A stretch of DNA of 64,000 bases from Lewinellaceae bacterium (lineage in GTDB: Bacteria > Bacteroidota > Bacteroidia > Chitinophagales > Saprospiraceae), in the NCBI GenBank assembly GCA_020636095.1, contig JACJYN010000005.1, positions 372,001-436,000 on the forward strand, read 5' to 3'. Both the position numbers and the translations under genes were made by a program. Below the pieces are notes generated by a model. That model was not told where the DNA came from. It saw only the letters and a list, made by a program, of their open reading frames with translations, and did no database searches. Numbering within the stretch: position 1 is the stretch's first letter; each line of letters opens with the position of its first letter. Positions 8,357-16,580 of the stretch are shown one piece after another.

Positions 8357-9338
8357 TCAATTTCTGGAAAAGGCCCAGCGCCTCACGTTGAATAAAGAAC
8401 CCTTTGCCATCGCCTTTGTAGTGAACCGTCAGTTGCCCTCCTCGGGTAAGCCGGGTGATAAGGCCGTTATTGAAAAGGATGGAACTGTAACCGGCTGGAT
8501 CGGAGGAGGTTGCACGCGAGGCATCGTCCTCAAGGAAGCGGCGGCGGCGCTCCAAGACGGCAAGCCCCGGGTGGTGCGCATCAGTCCCGAAGGCCCGGGC
8601 GAATCCCGGCCGGGAATGATAGATTACAATATGACCTGCCACAGCGGCGGCACAGTGGAGTTGTACATCGAGCCCGTCCTGCCGCGGCCTCATCTGTTGA
8701 TCCTGGGCAAATCGCACGTGGCCATGGCGCTGTCGCGTATCGGCCGGGCGATGGATTACCCGGTTACGGTAGTGGCGAGAGGGGTGGACAACCACGCCTT
8801 CCCGGATGCCGAGCGGGTGATGGATACCGGCACGGTAGACCCGGCGCTGCTGACGCCCAACACCTTTATTGTGGTTTGTACGCAAGGGGAGAATGACGAA
8901 GACGCCTTGCAGCAGGCGTTGGAATCGGAACTACCGTATGTATCCTTTGTGGCCAGCCGGGCGAAGGCCAACGCCGTCTTCCGGGTGTTGCGGCAGCGGG
9001 GCCTGACGTTCGAGCAACTCAAGCGGGTGAAAACCCCTGCCGGGCTGGACATCAACGCCAAGCTGCCCGAAGAGGTGGCCATCAGCATCCTGGCCGAAGT
9101 GATCGCCTTTTTGCGGAGTGAGGAAATACCCCTGCCGGCTGAGGCCGCCCATACAGCAACAGCAGCAAACGATAAAATTTTCATCAATCCGGTGTGCAAT
9201 GTGCCCGTGGAAAAGGCCACGGCAAAGCATGTGCTTGAATATGCAGGGATGAATTACTATTTTTGCTGCGACGGGTGTAAGGTGTCTTTCGAGAAAGAAC
9301 CGGAAAAGTACGCCCTGAAACCGGAAGAAGCGCAATAG
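8349..9338 (+). CDS. coxF: CoxF, XdhC-family maturation protein fused to a YHS domain
   Basis: This 329-residue protein has an XdhC_CoxI domain (about residues 10-110: WIGGGCTRGIV, DYNMTCHSGGTVELYIEP), a Rossmann-type XdhC_C domain starting at HLLILGKSHVAMALSR near residue 115, and a C-terminal YHS domain from about residue 278 with Cys in PVCNVPV and in YYFCCDGCKVSF. XdhC proteins bind Mo cofactor and help sulfurate or insert it. YHS/TRASH domains bind metals through Cys. CoxF is implicated in copper loading of CODH, so the attached YHS domain is a plausible copper donor or sensor; that role is inferred. Last gene of the cox operon. Confidence 0.88.
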   Translation: MFNQFLEKAQRLTLNKEPFAIAFVVNRQLPSSGKPGDKAVIEKDGTVTGWIGGGCTRGIVLKEAAAALQDGKPRVVRISPEGPGESRPGMIDYNMTCHSGGTVELYIEPVLPRPHLLILGKSHVAMALSRIGRAMDYPVTVVARGVDNHAFPDAERVMDTGTVDPALLTPNTFIVVCTQGENDEDALQQALESELPYVSFVASRAKANAVFRVLRQRGLTFEQLKRVKTPAGLDINAKLPEEVAISILAEVIAFLRSEEIPLPAEAAHTATAANDKIFINPVCNVPVEKATAKHVLEYAGMNYYFCCDGCKVSFEKEPEKYALKPEEAQ

Positions 9339-9405
9339 TTACAGTAAGCCAGTAACCGTTCATGCTCTCCCTGGCCCTTCTTTCACGCGCCTTATTGATA
9401 TACAG

Positions 9406-10041
9406 ATGAGCCGAAATACGAAGCAACGCATCCTGGATGCCGCTCTCCAGTTATTCAATGAAGAGGGTTATGTAAATGTCCGGCTGGCGCAGATCGCCGA
9501 GCAGGCGGATATGAGCGTGGGCAATATGGCGTATCACTTCCCGCATAAAATGCAAATCCTGGAAGGAATTTACGAAGAATTACAGGCGGAGCAACAGCAA
9601 TTGCTGGCCGGGATCAACCTGGCCCCTTTGTTTGAAAATTTCGATCATTTTATCCAATCGACGTATCATCTGCAGAAAAAGTACATATTTTTCTATCTGG
9701 ATACGCTGGAGCTGATCCGCACCTCCGAAGCATTGAAAAAGGCATATCGGGAACATTTGCAGTGGCAGCGCATGCAGCTTGAATTGTTGCTGGAGTTCAA
9801 CCGGGCCCGGGGCGTAGTTGACTGGAGAGCTAATCTGGAGAACCCTCAGCGCCTGGCGCGCCATCTGAGGCACATGATGGACAGCTGGCATAGCCTGCAA
9901 CTCATCGAAGGATTGGCAGCCGATGATTTCGGGGCTTACCGCTCCTGTGCCTGGTCGGTATTGCAACCTTATTTCACGGATATGGGCTGGAAAGAATACG
10001 GGCAGTTGAAAAAGGCTTCGGATTCTACCGTTGTGAAATGA
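9406..10041 (+). CDS. TetR/AcrR-family transcriptional regulator
   Basis: The 211-residue protein has an N-terminal TetR helix-turn-helix (KQRILDAALQLFNEEGYVNVRLAQIAEQADMSVGNMAYHF split over about residues 6-45, with the recognition helix after MSVGN). The C-terminal ligand domain is all-helical with many aromatic residues and no recognisable family. It lies 67 bases after coxF and 48 bases before the hydrogenase-like gene on the same strand. It may control the cox genes, the hydrogenase-like gene or both, and is the only regulator in this part of the window. Confidence 0.88.
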   Translation: MSRNTKQRILDAALQLFNEEGYVNVRLAQIAEQADMSVGNMAYHFPHKMQILEGIYEELQAEQQQLLAGINLAPLFENFDHFIQSTYHLQKKYIFFYLDTLELIRTSEALKKAYREHLQWQRMQLELLLEFNRARGVVDWRANLENPQRLARHLRHMMDSWHSLQLIEGLAADDFGAYRSCAWSVLQPYFTDMGWKEYGQLKKASDSTVVK

Positions 10042-10089
10042 TGATAATTTGTATTACGAACGAAAGAACAAACAGAAGAAGTGTTAGCG

Positions 10090-11577
10090 ATGGAAAAAAC
10101 GGCTGGCATGGGTACTGCCCAGGCTGAAAAAGACTTATTGGCGAGGGTGTACCTCAACCGTAAGGGCGCCGTTACCCGGGCAACCTTCAGCTCTGCTATT
10201 TATCAGGGCGATAAAGGGCTACTCACCGGGCAGCCGGCCCGCGCGGCTTTGGTCATTCCGTCCCGTATTTTCGGTTTTTGCGGGGGATCCCACCAACTGG
10301 CGGCCGCCATGGCCCTGGAGCATGCCTGGGAGGCGCAGTTGCCGCCCAATGCGCTGGTGCTCCGTTCGGTGGTTCAGGCAGCTGAGATTCTTCAAAATAC
10401 CAGCCGTTGGTTTTATACCACCTTTGGCCCCGGCCTGGCCCATCCCGCCTTTTCAGATAAGCCTCTCTTTGCGGAAGCCAGCCGTCGCTTCACAGCTTTT
10501 AAAGGCGATTCTTTTCGGCCGGGTATTATGGCGGGTATGCACCCCATGGCCCTTTACGCGCTCTTTGCCGGCCAATGGCCCCACTCCAATTTCATTATTC
10601 CGGGAGGTGTGTCTGGCGCCGTCCGTCCTAAAGAACTGACCCGGGCCTTTTCTCTGCTCGACCAATACTGCCGGGAATGGCTGGAACCTGCCTGGCTGGG
10701 TTGCTCCCTGGAACGCTATCTGGAAATTGAGGACTGGGAGGGCCTGATGGCCTGGCTGGATGAAAAAGAAGCGCATTTTAACAGCGATTTTGGCGTCTTT
10801 ATAAGGGTTGCTTTAGAATACGGATTGGATCAGCTGGGCCAGGTGGAACCCAATTTGCTTTCTTATGGAGCATTTCCCAACAAAAATGGGCATTTTGCTG
10901 TTACACCACAGAATCACCTGCAAGCAGTGCAGTTTCCGGGAGCCTATTTTGATGGAAAAGAGCTTCATGCTTGCGATCACCGGTGGCTGACAGAAAGCCT
11001 GAGAGATAATAAGGAGGCCCATCGGTTTGGCTATCGGGGCGAAGCGGTGGAAGTGGGCCCTGTGGCGCGTATGCTGATCAGGGAAAAATACAAACACCAG
11101 CACAATGGAACGCATCCTTCTTTGTTTGCCAAGGTATACAGCCAAAAAGGAGCCTCCGTTTTCACCCGGGTGTGGGCGCGTATGCATGAAGCCTGTGTGC
11201 TGTTGAATAAAATGCGGCTTTGGTTGTATCAGCTGGAAATCGGAGCTCCCTGCTCATTGGAAGTCAAAGAGCAGGATGGGTGGGGATTAGGGCTTACCGA
11301 AGCCCCCCGAGGCGCCTTGTCTCACTTTGTTCAGTTGGAAGGCGGGCGGATCAAGAATTATACAATTCTTCCACCTACTATGCTCAACCTCCAGTCTGGT
11401 GAAGCATTGGGAAAAACATCCCCAATGGCCGACGCCCTGAAAGACACCGAAATCAAAGACCTGAATAACCCGATCGAAGTAGGCCTGATCGCCCGCTCGT
11501 TCGACGCCTGCCTGTCCTGCCATGTAGAGCTATTCAAGAACAGGTCGGAAAAGGAGATTGGGAAGTCGAGGGTGTAG
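10090..11577 (+). CDS. [NiFe]-hydrogenase large-subunit-like protein lacking one Ni-ligand Cys
   Basis: The 495-residue protein is clearly built like a NiFe-hydrogenase large subunit: HPMALYALFAGQWPHSNFIIPGG mid-region (split motif), TEAPRGALSHF around residues 425-435, and the C-terminal NPIEVGLIARSFDACLSC. The N-terminal metal motif, normally RxCGxCxxxH, reads RIFGFCGGSH: Phe61 replaces the first (terminal Ni) Cys, while Cys64 and His68 remain. Cys474 and Cys477 are present, but the usual following His is Glu480. The usual RxEGH box near the N-terminus is RVYLN. The two Cys that bridge to Fe are kept. No small subunit is nearby; hypC and hypD follow directly. ATG 10090 is preferred to GTG 10081. 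Probably not a normal H2-oxidising enzyme. Confidence 0.82.
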   Translation: MEKTAGMGTAQAEKDLLARVYLNRKGAVTRATFSSAIYQGDKGLLTGQPARAALVIPSRIFGFCGGSHQLAAAMALEHAWEAQLPPNALVLRSVVQAAEILQNTSRWFYTTFGPGLAHPAFSDKPLFAEASRRFTAFKGDSFRPGIMAGMHPMALYALFAGQWPHSNFIIPGGVSGAVRPKELTRAFSLLDQYCREWLEPAWLGCSLERYLEIEDWEGLMAWLDEKEAHFNSDFGVFIRVALEYGLDQLGQVEPNLLSYGAFPNKNGHFAVTPQNHLQAVQFPGAYFDGKELHACDHRWLTESLRDNKEAHRFGYRGEAVEVGPVARMLIREKYKHQHNGTHPSLFAKVYSQKGASVFTRVWARMHEACVLLNKMRLWLYQLEIGAPCSLEVKEQDGWGLGLTEAPRGALSHFVQLEGGRIKNYTILPPTMLNLQSGEALGKTSPMADALKDTEIKDLNNPIEVGLIARSFDACLSCHVELFKNRSEKEIGKSRV

Positions 11578-11650
11578 GTAATACTACAGAACAATCAAGC
11601 AATCCGGCCATATAGCAACATAACAGTATAGCCATATAACCAATAGAACC

Positions 11651-11923
11651 ATGTGCCTAGCCATACCAGGAAAAATCAAATCCATCGAGCAAACCGAAGG
11701 CCTCATTCGGAGAGCCAAGGTAGTTTTTGGAAGTATTATCAAGGAGGCGTATCTTGATATGATCCCTCAGGCGAAGGAAGGAGACTACGTTCTCGTCCAC
11801 GCCGGCGTGGCCATCAATCTCGTCAATGAGGAGGAAGCTTTAAAGACCTTCGCCCACCTGGAACAATATGGAGGGCTGGAGGATTTGCTTCCGGAGCAGG
11901 GGCTGGCAGCGCCAACAATATAG
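11651..11923 (+). CDS. hypC: HypC/HybG-family hydrogenase maturation chaperone
   Basis: The 90-residue protein starts MCLAIPGKI, with the essential Cys2 that carries the Fe(CN)2CO unit between HypD and the hydrogenase apoprotein. The second family motif, VLVHAGVAINLVNEEEA, includes the conserved His. It lies between the hydrogenase-like gene and hypD, so a dedicated chaperone for that protein is likely. Both flanking gaps carry repeated tagccatata-type words (11605-11645 and 11919-11958), an oddity not seen elsewhere in the cluster. Confidence 0.93.
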   Translation: MCLAIPGKIKSIEQTEGLIRRAKVVFGSIIKEAYLDMIPQAKEGDYVLVHAGVAINLVNEEEALKTFAHLEQYGGLEDLLPEQGLAAPTI

Positions 11924-11975
11924 CCATCGAGCAAAATAGCCAATAGCCATATAGCCATGCCAGACTAAAAACAGC

Positions 11976-13073
11976 ATGAAGTACTTAAAAGAATATCGCG
12001 ACCCGGAGCTGGTGGAAAAGTACCTGCGAGAGATCAAAAAGGTGGTGACCAAGCCCTGGGTATTGATGGAATTTTGCGGCGGACAGACCCACAGCCTGGT
12101 CAAGAACGGGCTGATCCGTATGCTTCCCGAAGAGGTCCGCATGGTGCACGGCCCGGGGTGCCCGGTCTGCGTGACGCCGCTCGGCGTGATCGACCAGGCG
12201 CTTCAGCTGGCCTTCAAAAAAGATGTGATCCTTTGTTCTTTCGGCGATATGCTGCGGGTGCCGGGCACCGAAAAAAGCCTGCTGCAGGCCAAAGCCGAGG
12301 GAGCTGAAGTCCGCTTTTTCTACTCTCCCCTTGAAGCGGTTCAATTGGCAAGAGAGCAGCCTCATAAAGAGGTGGTTTTCTTTGCCGTGGGTTTCGAGAC
12401 CACCGCTCCTGCCAATGCCCTTTCCGTTCTGCACGCCCAGCAATACGGCCTGAAAAACTACTCTCTCCTGACCTCTCACGTGCTGGTGCCGCCGGCCATG
12501 CGCGCCATGCTGGAAGACGAGGAAAGCCAGGTCGACGGCTACCTGGGGGCCGGCAATGTCTGCTCGGTGATGGGGCTCGAAGAGTACGAGCCAATCGTCG
12601 AAGCATATCAAATCCCCATCGTTGTTACCGGCTTCGAACCGGTGGACCTCCTGCAGGGCATCCTCATGCTCGTCGTGCAACTGGAAAAGGGCGTGGCCCG
12701 CCTGGAGAACCAGTACAGCCGAGTAGTGCCTTACGAGGGCAACCCGTCTGCCCGGGCCATCATCGCTAAGGTCTTCGAACCCACCCACCAGGAATGGCGC
12801 GGTATCGGTGTCATACCGGGCAGTGGGCTGAAAATGCGCGCTGCCTTCGCTGCCTTTGATGCCAATGTCAAGTTCAACTTATCTCCCAAAGTCATTCCGG
12901 ATAGCCAGGAATGCATCGCCGGCGAAATTCTCAAAGGGCACAAGAAGCCGCTGGACTGCCCCCACTTCGGCAAGAAATGTACGCCGCTGAACCCGCTGGG
13001 AGCGCCGATGGTATCGTCGGAAGGGGCCTGTGCGGCGTATTATCACCTGATGGCGGAGGTGGAGGGGGCGTAA
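11976..13073 (+). CDS. hypD: HypD hydrogenase maturation iron-sulfur protein
   Basis: The 365-residue HypD is the 4Fe-4S scaffold on which, with HypC, the Fe(CN)2CO centre is assembled. It has all family signatures: MEFCGGQTH near residue 30 (the essential Cys), GPGCPVCVTP near 60, GFETTAP near 135, and the C-terminal Cys set CIAGEIL...DCPHFGKKC...GACAAYY that holds the cluster. It appears fully functional. HypE and HypF, which make the cyanide ligands, and HypA/HypB, which insert nickel, are not in this window and could be elsewhere. Confidence 0.95.
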   Translation: MKYLKEYRDPELVEKYLREIKKVVTKPWVLMEFCGGQTHSLVKNGLIRMLPEEVRMVHGPGCPVCVTPLGVIDQALQLAFKKDVILCSFGDMLRVPGTEKSLLQAKAEGAEVRFFYSPLEAVQLAREQPHKEVVFFAVGFETTAPANALSVLHAQQYGLKNYSLLTSHVLVPPAMRAMLEDEESQVDGYLGAGNVCSVMGLEEYEPIVEAYQIPIVVTGFEPVDLLQGILMLVVQLEKGVARLENQYSRVVPYEGNPSARAIIAKVFEPTHQEWRGIGVIPGSGLKMRAAFAAFDANVKFNLSPKVIPDSQECIAGEILKGHKKPLDCPHFGKKCTPLNPLGAPMVSSEGACAAYYHLMAEVEGA

Positions 13074-13127
13074 TGGCCAATTTGGGAAGCTGTTTGAATA
13101 ACAAGAATAATCGGGAAACTCCATTCC

Positions 13128-14378
13128 ATGACGCCTTATCTCCAGCAACGTAGCCTCTACCCCCCGCAGATCAGCAATCCGCCTCCGGACAACCTGGCCT
13201 TGGTTGTCGGTGTCCCCGCTTTTGATGAGCCTGGTTTATTGGAAAGCCTGCAGTGCCTGTACGAATGTGTCATCCCCGAAGGGGTTGCCGTTGAAGTCAT
13301 TGTGGTGGTAAACGAACCGGAGGATGCCTCGGATGAAGTGGTAGCCCGCAATCTGGAGATATTCAGCCAAGCCCGGAATTGGGCGGCTTCCCATCGAAGG
13401 CCTGGCTTGCAGTTTTTCATCTTGCACCACGCGCTGCCCGTCCGGCATGCGGGCGTCGGCCTGGCCCGCAAGATCGCCATGGATGAAGCCTGCTGGCGGC
13501 TGGAGCAGGCGGGCCGCCCGGAAGGATTCATTGCTTGTTTCGATGCCGATAGCCGCTGTGACGCCAACTACTTTCAGGCTCTGGTTCATCATTTCCGAAA
13601 CCATCCGGAATGCCCTGCGGCCTCCATTTACTTCGAACATCCGCTGATGGGCAGCGATCATCCTCCCGAGGTGTATACGGCTATTCTTTCCTATGAATTG
13701 CATCTGCGGTATTATATTCAGGCTCAGCGCTGGGCGGGCTTTCCACACGCTTTTCATACGGTAGGCTCGAGCATGGCGGTGCGCTGTTCGGCCTATCAGA
13801 AGCAAGGGGGTATGAATAAACGAAAGGCAGGGGAGGATTTTTATTTCATACACAAATTCACCCTGCTGCCCGGTTTTGCCAATATTACCGATACACGGGC
13901 CATCCCTTCGCCCCGGCCCAGCCATCGGGTGCCATTCGGTACGGGAAGGGCCATTACGGAGATAATGGAGAACGGCGGGAGATATCCTACCTATCCGCCT
14001 CAATCGTTTATTGAATTAAAGGGTTTTTTAGGCCAGCTGCCTAACTTATACGAGAAGGAAAGGGGCTGGAAAAGCCTTCCGTTGAGCTTCGTATTGAAGG
14101 AATTTCTTACGGAACAGGGTTTTGATGGTAAACTATCCGAAATGCTGCAACATACTGCCTCTTATGAAACCTTTCGCAGCCGTTTCTTCCGCTGGTTCAA
14201 TGCCTTTATGGTCATGAAATACCTTCACTTCTCCCGAAGTAAAGGGAGGGCGGATGTGCTTACCTCTTTTGCCGCCCGCTGGTTGTTGAATGAACTGGGC
14301 CAGTTGCCGGAAAAGGAGGATGATTACTCCCTGTTGTGCCGGTACCGGGGCATTGACTTGAATGGGCTACTATTCTAA
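13128..14378 (+). CDS. Glycosyltransferase family 2-like protein
   Basis: The 416-residue protein has a GT-A-type core: LALVVGVPAFDEPGLLESL near residue 25, VEVIVVVNEPED near 60, and a DxD-type metal motif in IACFDADSRCDANYF near residue 140, followed by an acceptor-side motif GEDFYFIHKF near 240. There is no membrane segment, so it is cytosolic or peripheral. Its acceptor is unknown. It starts 54 bases after hypD on the same strand and may be the last gene of that transcript, but a functional link to the hydrogenase-like protein is not evident. Confidence 0.7.
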   Translation: MTPYLQQRSLYPPQISNPPPDNLALVVGVPAFDEPGLLESLQCLYECVIPEGVAVEVIVVVNEPEDASDEVVARNLEIFSQARNWAASHRRPGLQFFILHHALPVRHAGVGLARKIAMDEACWRLEQAGRPEGFIACFDADSRCDANYFQALVHHFRNHPECPAASIYFEHPLMGSDHPPEVYTAILSYELHLRYYIQAQRWAGFPHAFHTVGSSMAVRCSAYQKQGGMNKRKAGEDFYFIHKFTLLPGFANITDTRAIPSPRPSHRVPFGTGRAITEIMENGGRYPTYPPQSFIELKGFLGQLPNLYEKERGWKSLPLSFVLKEFLTEQGFDGKLSEMLQHTASYETFRSRFFRWFNAFMVMKYLHFSRSKGRADVLTSFAARWLLNELGQLPEKEDDYSLLCRYRGIDLNGLLF

Positions 14379-14449
14379 CGTTGGGCACATTGGCCGTTGC
14401 CGGTTGTTTGTTGTCCCGGCGCAATAGGCATTTTGAACAAACTCCAACT

Positions 14450-15034
14450 CTAATGCAAAGCCGGCCTGATCTCCAACCCGTTCACTACTTCCCCTTCCTG
14501 CTCCATCCACCAGTTGAGGCGATTGTAAACTTTTTCCTCCGGAAAATAATTCAGCGCCATCTTGACGTAGATGTGCCCGTGTTTGGCCTCGGAGGTCCAC
14601 AGCATCTTGTAGAACCGTTTCAGTTCGGGGTCTTGCAGCGCTTCCTCGATCAACCGGAAGCGTTCGGCGCCGCGCGTTTCGAAAACTGAACCGATCAGGA
14701 GGCGGTCCAGGAAGCGTTCCTCTATACCTGAATGCATGCGTTTCATCAGGCCTTTGATGTACGGGTCTTCCGGGATGGAATGGAGTAAGGGCACACCCCG
14801 CCGCTGCATCAGTTCAACTACCTGTTGGAAGTGTTCCAGTTCTTCGATGGCCGTTTCAACCAACTCCGGGATGATCTCAGAGCGGTTGGGGTATTTCGCG
14901 ACCAGGCTCATGGCTGCCGCCGAAGCCTTGCGTTCGCAATCGGCATGGTCCTGTAAGAAAGTGTCGAAGTCGTTCATGACGGCATCTATCCATTCCGGTT
15001 TGCTGGCTACTGCGATATCAAGGTTGAGTTTCAT
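14450..15034 (-). CDS. miaE: tRNA-(ms2io6A37) hydroxylase
   Basis: The 194-residue MiaE-family non-heme diiron monooxygenase hydroxylates the isopentenyl side chain of ms2i6A at tRNA position 37. The ferritin-like four-helix pattern is clear, with ligand-bearing helices DHADCERKASAAAMSL, AIEELEHFQQVVELM and TSEAKHGHIYVKMAL. An upstream in-frame ATG at 15181 would add 49 residues of low-complexity sequence, so the start at MKLNLDIAVASKPEW is taken. It is convergent with the glycosyltransferase gene. Confidence 0.85.
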   Translation of the reverse strand: MKLNLDIAVASKPEWIDAVMNDFDTFLQDHADCERKASAAAMSLVAKYPNRSEIIPELVETAIEELEHFQQVVELMQRRGVPLLHSIPEDPYIKGLMKRMHSGIEERFLDRLLIGSVFETRGAERFRLIEEALQDPELKRFYKMLWTSEAKHGHIYVKMALNYFPEEKVYNRLNWWMEQEGEVVNGLEIRPALH

Positions 15035-15058
15035 AGTGTAAAAGTAAGGTTTTTGAAA

Positions 15059-15206
15059 ATTAAAAAAACCGCTTCCCCAATCGTACAACGTACACCTCTG
15101 GCCAACCCCGGACATCGTACATGTCTCCGATCGAAAATCCAGATCCTGGCTTAAAAACACACTCTTATCCTCAAACCTCACGTTACATTAAAAAAACCGC
15201 TTCCCC
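15059..15206. repeat. 20-base direct repeat at the end of the dehydrogenase gene
   Basis: attaaaaaaaccgcttcccc occurs at 15059-15078 and exactly again at 15187-15206, 128 bases apart. The right copy contains the stop codon and last codons of the minus-strand dehydrogenase gene. This is probably the scar of a small local duplication. Confidence 0.6.
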
Positions 15207-16342
15207 TCCCGCGCCATCTTCCTCAGCAATGGGCTGCACCGATACCGATCCTCCAGGTACTCCCCGTACAGGCGGTCCAGGGTGGCCACGCAGTGGTTGA
15301 TCCCTTTCTCATCCGCCCACTGCAGCAGCCCTTTCGGATAATTTACCCCTTTGGTCATGGCCAGCTCGATGTCCTCGCGGGAAGCGATGTTGAGGTAGAG
15401 GGCGTCGGCCGCTTCGTTGATCAGCATGACGAGGATGCGCCAGACGATCTGCTCGCCCAGCTTCTTGTCTTTGGCGGGCGCCGGATTCTGAGCGCCCTCG
15501 CGGTAGTCGTAGAAGCCCCGGCCGGTTTTTCTGCCCAGGTAACCGGCCTCCATCAGGCGCTTTTGAGTAAAGGAGGGTTTATAACGCGGGTCGTAATAAA
15601 AAGCCTGGAAAACAGTTTCCGTGACCGTATAATTGACGTCGTGCCCGATGTAGTCCATCAGGGTGAAGGGCCCCATGCGGAAGCCGCCGATTTCGGCCAT
15701 GGCCCAGTCGATGGTGGCTGCGTCCGCCAGGCCTTCCTCCAGGATGCGCAGCGCCTCGCCGTAGAAGGGGCGCGCCACCCGGTTGACGATGAAGCCGGGG
15801 GTGTCTTTGGCTGTCACTGTGGTTTTGCCCCAGCTTTGGATCAGCTCGTTGGATCGTTTCCGGGTTTCCGGGCTGGTCTGTACGGCGGGGATGACCTCCA
15901 CCAGTTTCATCAGGGGGGCGGGGTTGAAAAAGTGGATGCCAATCATCCGGGACGGGTCTTTGCAGGCAGAAGCGATGGAAGCAATGGAAAGGGAACTCGT
16001 ATTGGTGGCCAGGATGCAATCATGAGGGACGATATCCTCCACTTGCTCGAATACCCCCTTTTTTACATCCAGGTTCTCAACGATGGCTTCGATGACCAGC
16101 CCGGCGTCTTTATAGGCATACATAGAATCGACAAAGGTGACGCGCCCGAAGATTTCATCCGATTCTTTGGGTTTCATCTTACCCTTTTCCACCAGCCGCG
16201 CCAGTATCTTTTCCAGTTGGGCCTGCGCCCGTTTCAGGGCATCCGGGTTGTTGTCGTAAAGCAAAACCTCATGCCCCGCCGTAGCGGCAACCTGTGCTAT
16301 GCCCGAACCCATGGAGCCGGAGCCGATGATGCCTGTTTTCAT
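15188..16342 (-). CDS. 3-hydroxyacyl-CoA dehydrogenase
   Basis: The 384-residue NAD-dependent enzyme oxidises 3-hydroxyacyl-CoA to 3-ketoacyl-CoA in fatty acid or PHB-type metabolism. The N-terminal Rossmann motif is GIIGSGSMGSGIAQVAATAG at residues 4-23, the catalytic His lies in IGIHFFNPAPLMKLVEV, and NTSSLSI precedes it. The C-terminal 3HCDH domain occurs twice (around residues 185-280, ending KTGRGFYDY, and 290-375), as in PaaH-like and two-domain hydroxybutyryl-CoA dehydrogenases. It is monocistronic, divergent from the SulP transporter. Confidence 0.88.
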   Translation of the reverse strand: MKTGIIGSGSMGSGIAQVAATAGHEVLLYDNNPDALKRAQAQLEKILARLVEKGKMKPKESDEIFGRVTFVDSMYAYKDAGLVIEAIVENLDVKKGVFEQVEDIVPHDCILATNTSSLSIASIASACKDPSRMIGIHFFNPAPLMKLVEVIPAVQTSPETRKRSNELIQSWGKTTVTAKDTPGFIVNRVARPFYGEALRILEEGLADAATIDWAMAEIGGFRMGPFTLMDYIGHDVNYTVTETVFQAFYYDPRYKPSFTQKRLMEAGYLGRKTGRGFYDYREGAQNPAPAKDKKLGEQIVWRILVMLINEAADALYLNIASREDIELAMTKGVNYPKGLLQWADEKGINHCVATLDRLYGEYLEDRYRCSPLLRKMAREGKRFF

Positions 16343-16379
16343 GACAGATGTGTGAAAGTGTGTGTATGAAAGTGTAAAC

Positions 16380-16392
16380 GTATCCCGGATAC
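16380..16392. promoter_or_regulatory. Small palindrome in the divergent dehydrogenase/SulP promoter region
   Basis: GTATCCCGGATAC is a perfect 6-1-6 palindrome, itself flanked by aaac and gttt. It lies in the ~240-base divergent gap, 38 bases from the dehydrogenase start. It could be an operator; the evidence is only its symmetry and position. Confidence 0.25.
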
Positions 16393-16580
16393 ATTAGCGT
16401 TTATGTGAATGAGTTTTGTATAGGCCATGTATGAAGATTTTTTGTTTTTTTCTCCACGGAGCCAATAATATACTAGCCAAGGATGAAGCTTCATAATATA
16501 TTGCAGCTTATTTTCAGCCGCCAGCTGGTTAGGTGAGTGAGGTCACAGGAAATACGATATAGAAGCAACAATTTTGCCCC

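Noticed and set aside
10090..11577. Annotation as a functional H2-oxidising NiFe hydrogenase
   Set aside because: One Ni ligand, the RxEGH Glu and the C-terminal His are replaced and no small subunit is present, so standard hydrogenase activity is not supported.
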